Shown in pieces: positions 5,099 to 5,550 of a stretch of 5,550 nt of DNA. The position numbers and the translations under genes were made by a program. This DNA is from Myxococcaceae bacterium. GTDB lineage: Bacteria > Myxococcota > Myxococcia > Myxococcales > Myxococcaceae. The DNA is taken from positions 1 to 5,550 of the forward strand of contig JAGSPQ010000736.1 of NCBI GenBank assembly GCA_018262385.1. The letters are read 5' to 3'. The notes under the pieces were generated by a model. The model was given only the letters and a program-made list of their open reading frames with translations. It was not told where the DNA came from and ran no database searches. Numbering within the stretch: position 1 is the stretch's first letter; each line of letters starts with the position of its first letter.

Positions 5099-5550
5099 TA
5101 CAGCTCCAGCCCGGACATCAGCCCGAGGAACTGCTCGCAGGCGGCCGGCACGTCCTCGGGGGTGAACTGGCCCTCGCCCATCGCGCGAAGCCAGTTGTCG
5201 AACTCCGAGCTGCGGCCGTAGATCGATCGCGCGTAGACGAGGATCTTCCTCAGGTGCATCACCGATTCCTGGGCGCGCCCCTCGTTGATCAGCGTCAGCA
5301 CCCGCTCGACCGCGACCCCGCAGGAAGCGACGACCTCGCGATCGTGCTGCATCAGCAGCTCGCGCTGGTTGATCTTCTTGAACGAGGCGATGAACTCGAC
5401 GAACGGGTTCAAGGCCAGCGCGAGTTCTTTCTTCTTCAGATCCCGGCGAGAGATGGCCTCGACCGACTGCCGGAACTCGATGATCTGCTTCTTGTCCCCG
5501 GCGCGCAGAAACACCCAGGCCTTGGCGGTGCCGAACTCCTTCAGCTCGCG
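5095..5550 (-). CDS. Helical protein of unknown function, C-terminal part (5' partial)
   Basis: I do not recognise this protein. The frame is open from the right edge to TGA (5097-5095), giving 152 visible residues. A GTG at 5514-5512 is in frame but is probably an internal Val, because the preceding codons (RELKEFGTAKAW) also look coding. The visible part is rich in charged and helix-forming residues, with no membrane segment. Recognisable stretches are RRDLKKKELALALNPFVEFI, LLMQHDREVVASCGVAVERV, SVMHLRKILVYARSIYGRSS and a C-terminal EQFLGLMSGLELY. It has no clear catalytic motif and looks like an all-alpha domain. It is the first visible gene of the minus-strand unit and overlaps the phosphatase start by 4 bases, so the two are probably co-translated. 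A regulatory or scaffold role is possible but not shown. Confidence 0.75.
   Translation of the reverse strand, partial: RELKEFGTAKAWVFLRAGDKKQIIEFRQSVEAISRRDLKKKELALALNPFVEFIASFKKINQRELLMQHDREVVASCGVAVERVLTLINEGRAQESVMHLRKILVYARSIYGRSSEFDNWLRAMGEGQFTPEDVPAACEQFLGLMSGLELY
5104..5107 (-). promoter_or_regulatory. Ribosome binding site deciding the TTG start of the phosphatase gene
   Basis: On the minus strand GGAG (5107-5104) is followed by the five bases CTGTA and then TTG (5098-5096). This spacing supports TTG as the true start. The site lies inside the last codons of the upstream gene, consistent with coupled translation. Confidence 0.55.

Overview
The window is GC-rich throughout, with a strong G/C preference at third codon positions, and uses GTG and TTG as well as ATG starts. 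Genes are tightly packed with 4-base stop/start overlaps. This suits a high-GC bacterium. A membrane-tethered subtilase would not be out of place in Myxococcota or a related deltaproteobacterial lineage, but nothing here fixes the taxon. There are no rRNA or tRNA genes, CRISPR arrays, transposases or other signs of a mobile element.

Layout: one plus-strand gene, the 3' end of a small membrane-anchored hypothetical protein, occupies 1-314. Everything else is on the minus strand and is read from 5550 down to 307. In transcription order the minus-strand genes are: the C-terminal part of a helical protein of unknown function (5095-5550); a HAD-superfamily (Cof/IIB-type) phosphatase (4280-5098); an RlmI-like PUA plus Rossmann 23S rRNA cytosine methyltransferase (3042-4283); a small alpha/beta-hydrolase-fold protein of the COG2945 type (2458-3081); then, after a short gene-free gap, an S8 subtilisin-like protease with a five-helix membrane domain (519-2258); and a 71-residue OB-fold-like protein (307-522).

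The first four minus-strand genes overlap successively by 4, 4 and 40 bases and look like one translationally coupled unit. The protease and OB-fold genes overlap by 4 bases (GTGA) and look like a second unit. The gap between the units (2259-2457) holds the only clear non-coding sequence, including an imperfect palindrome. The last minus-strand gene meets the plus-strand gene tail to tail, with both stop codons in the loop of a predicted hairpin, a candidate bidirectional terminator.

Three points stand out. The hydrolase-fold protein appears to lack both the nucleophile serine and the catalytic histidine, so it is probably a pseudoenzyme. The subtilase has an intact Asp/His/Ser triad fused to five membrane helices and is coupled to an OB-fold partner, a layout reminiscent of, but not homologous to, NfeD-type membrane proteases. 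The subtilase N-terminus is unresolved: coding-like sequence continues 39 codons upstream of the only usable GTG, with no canonical start and no signal peptide, although the charge pattern of the membrane domain predicts that the protease domain is exported.
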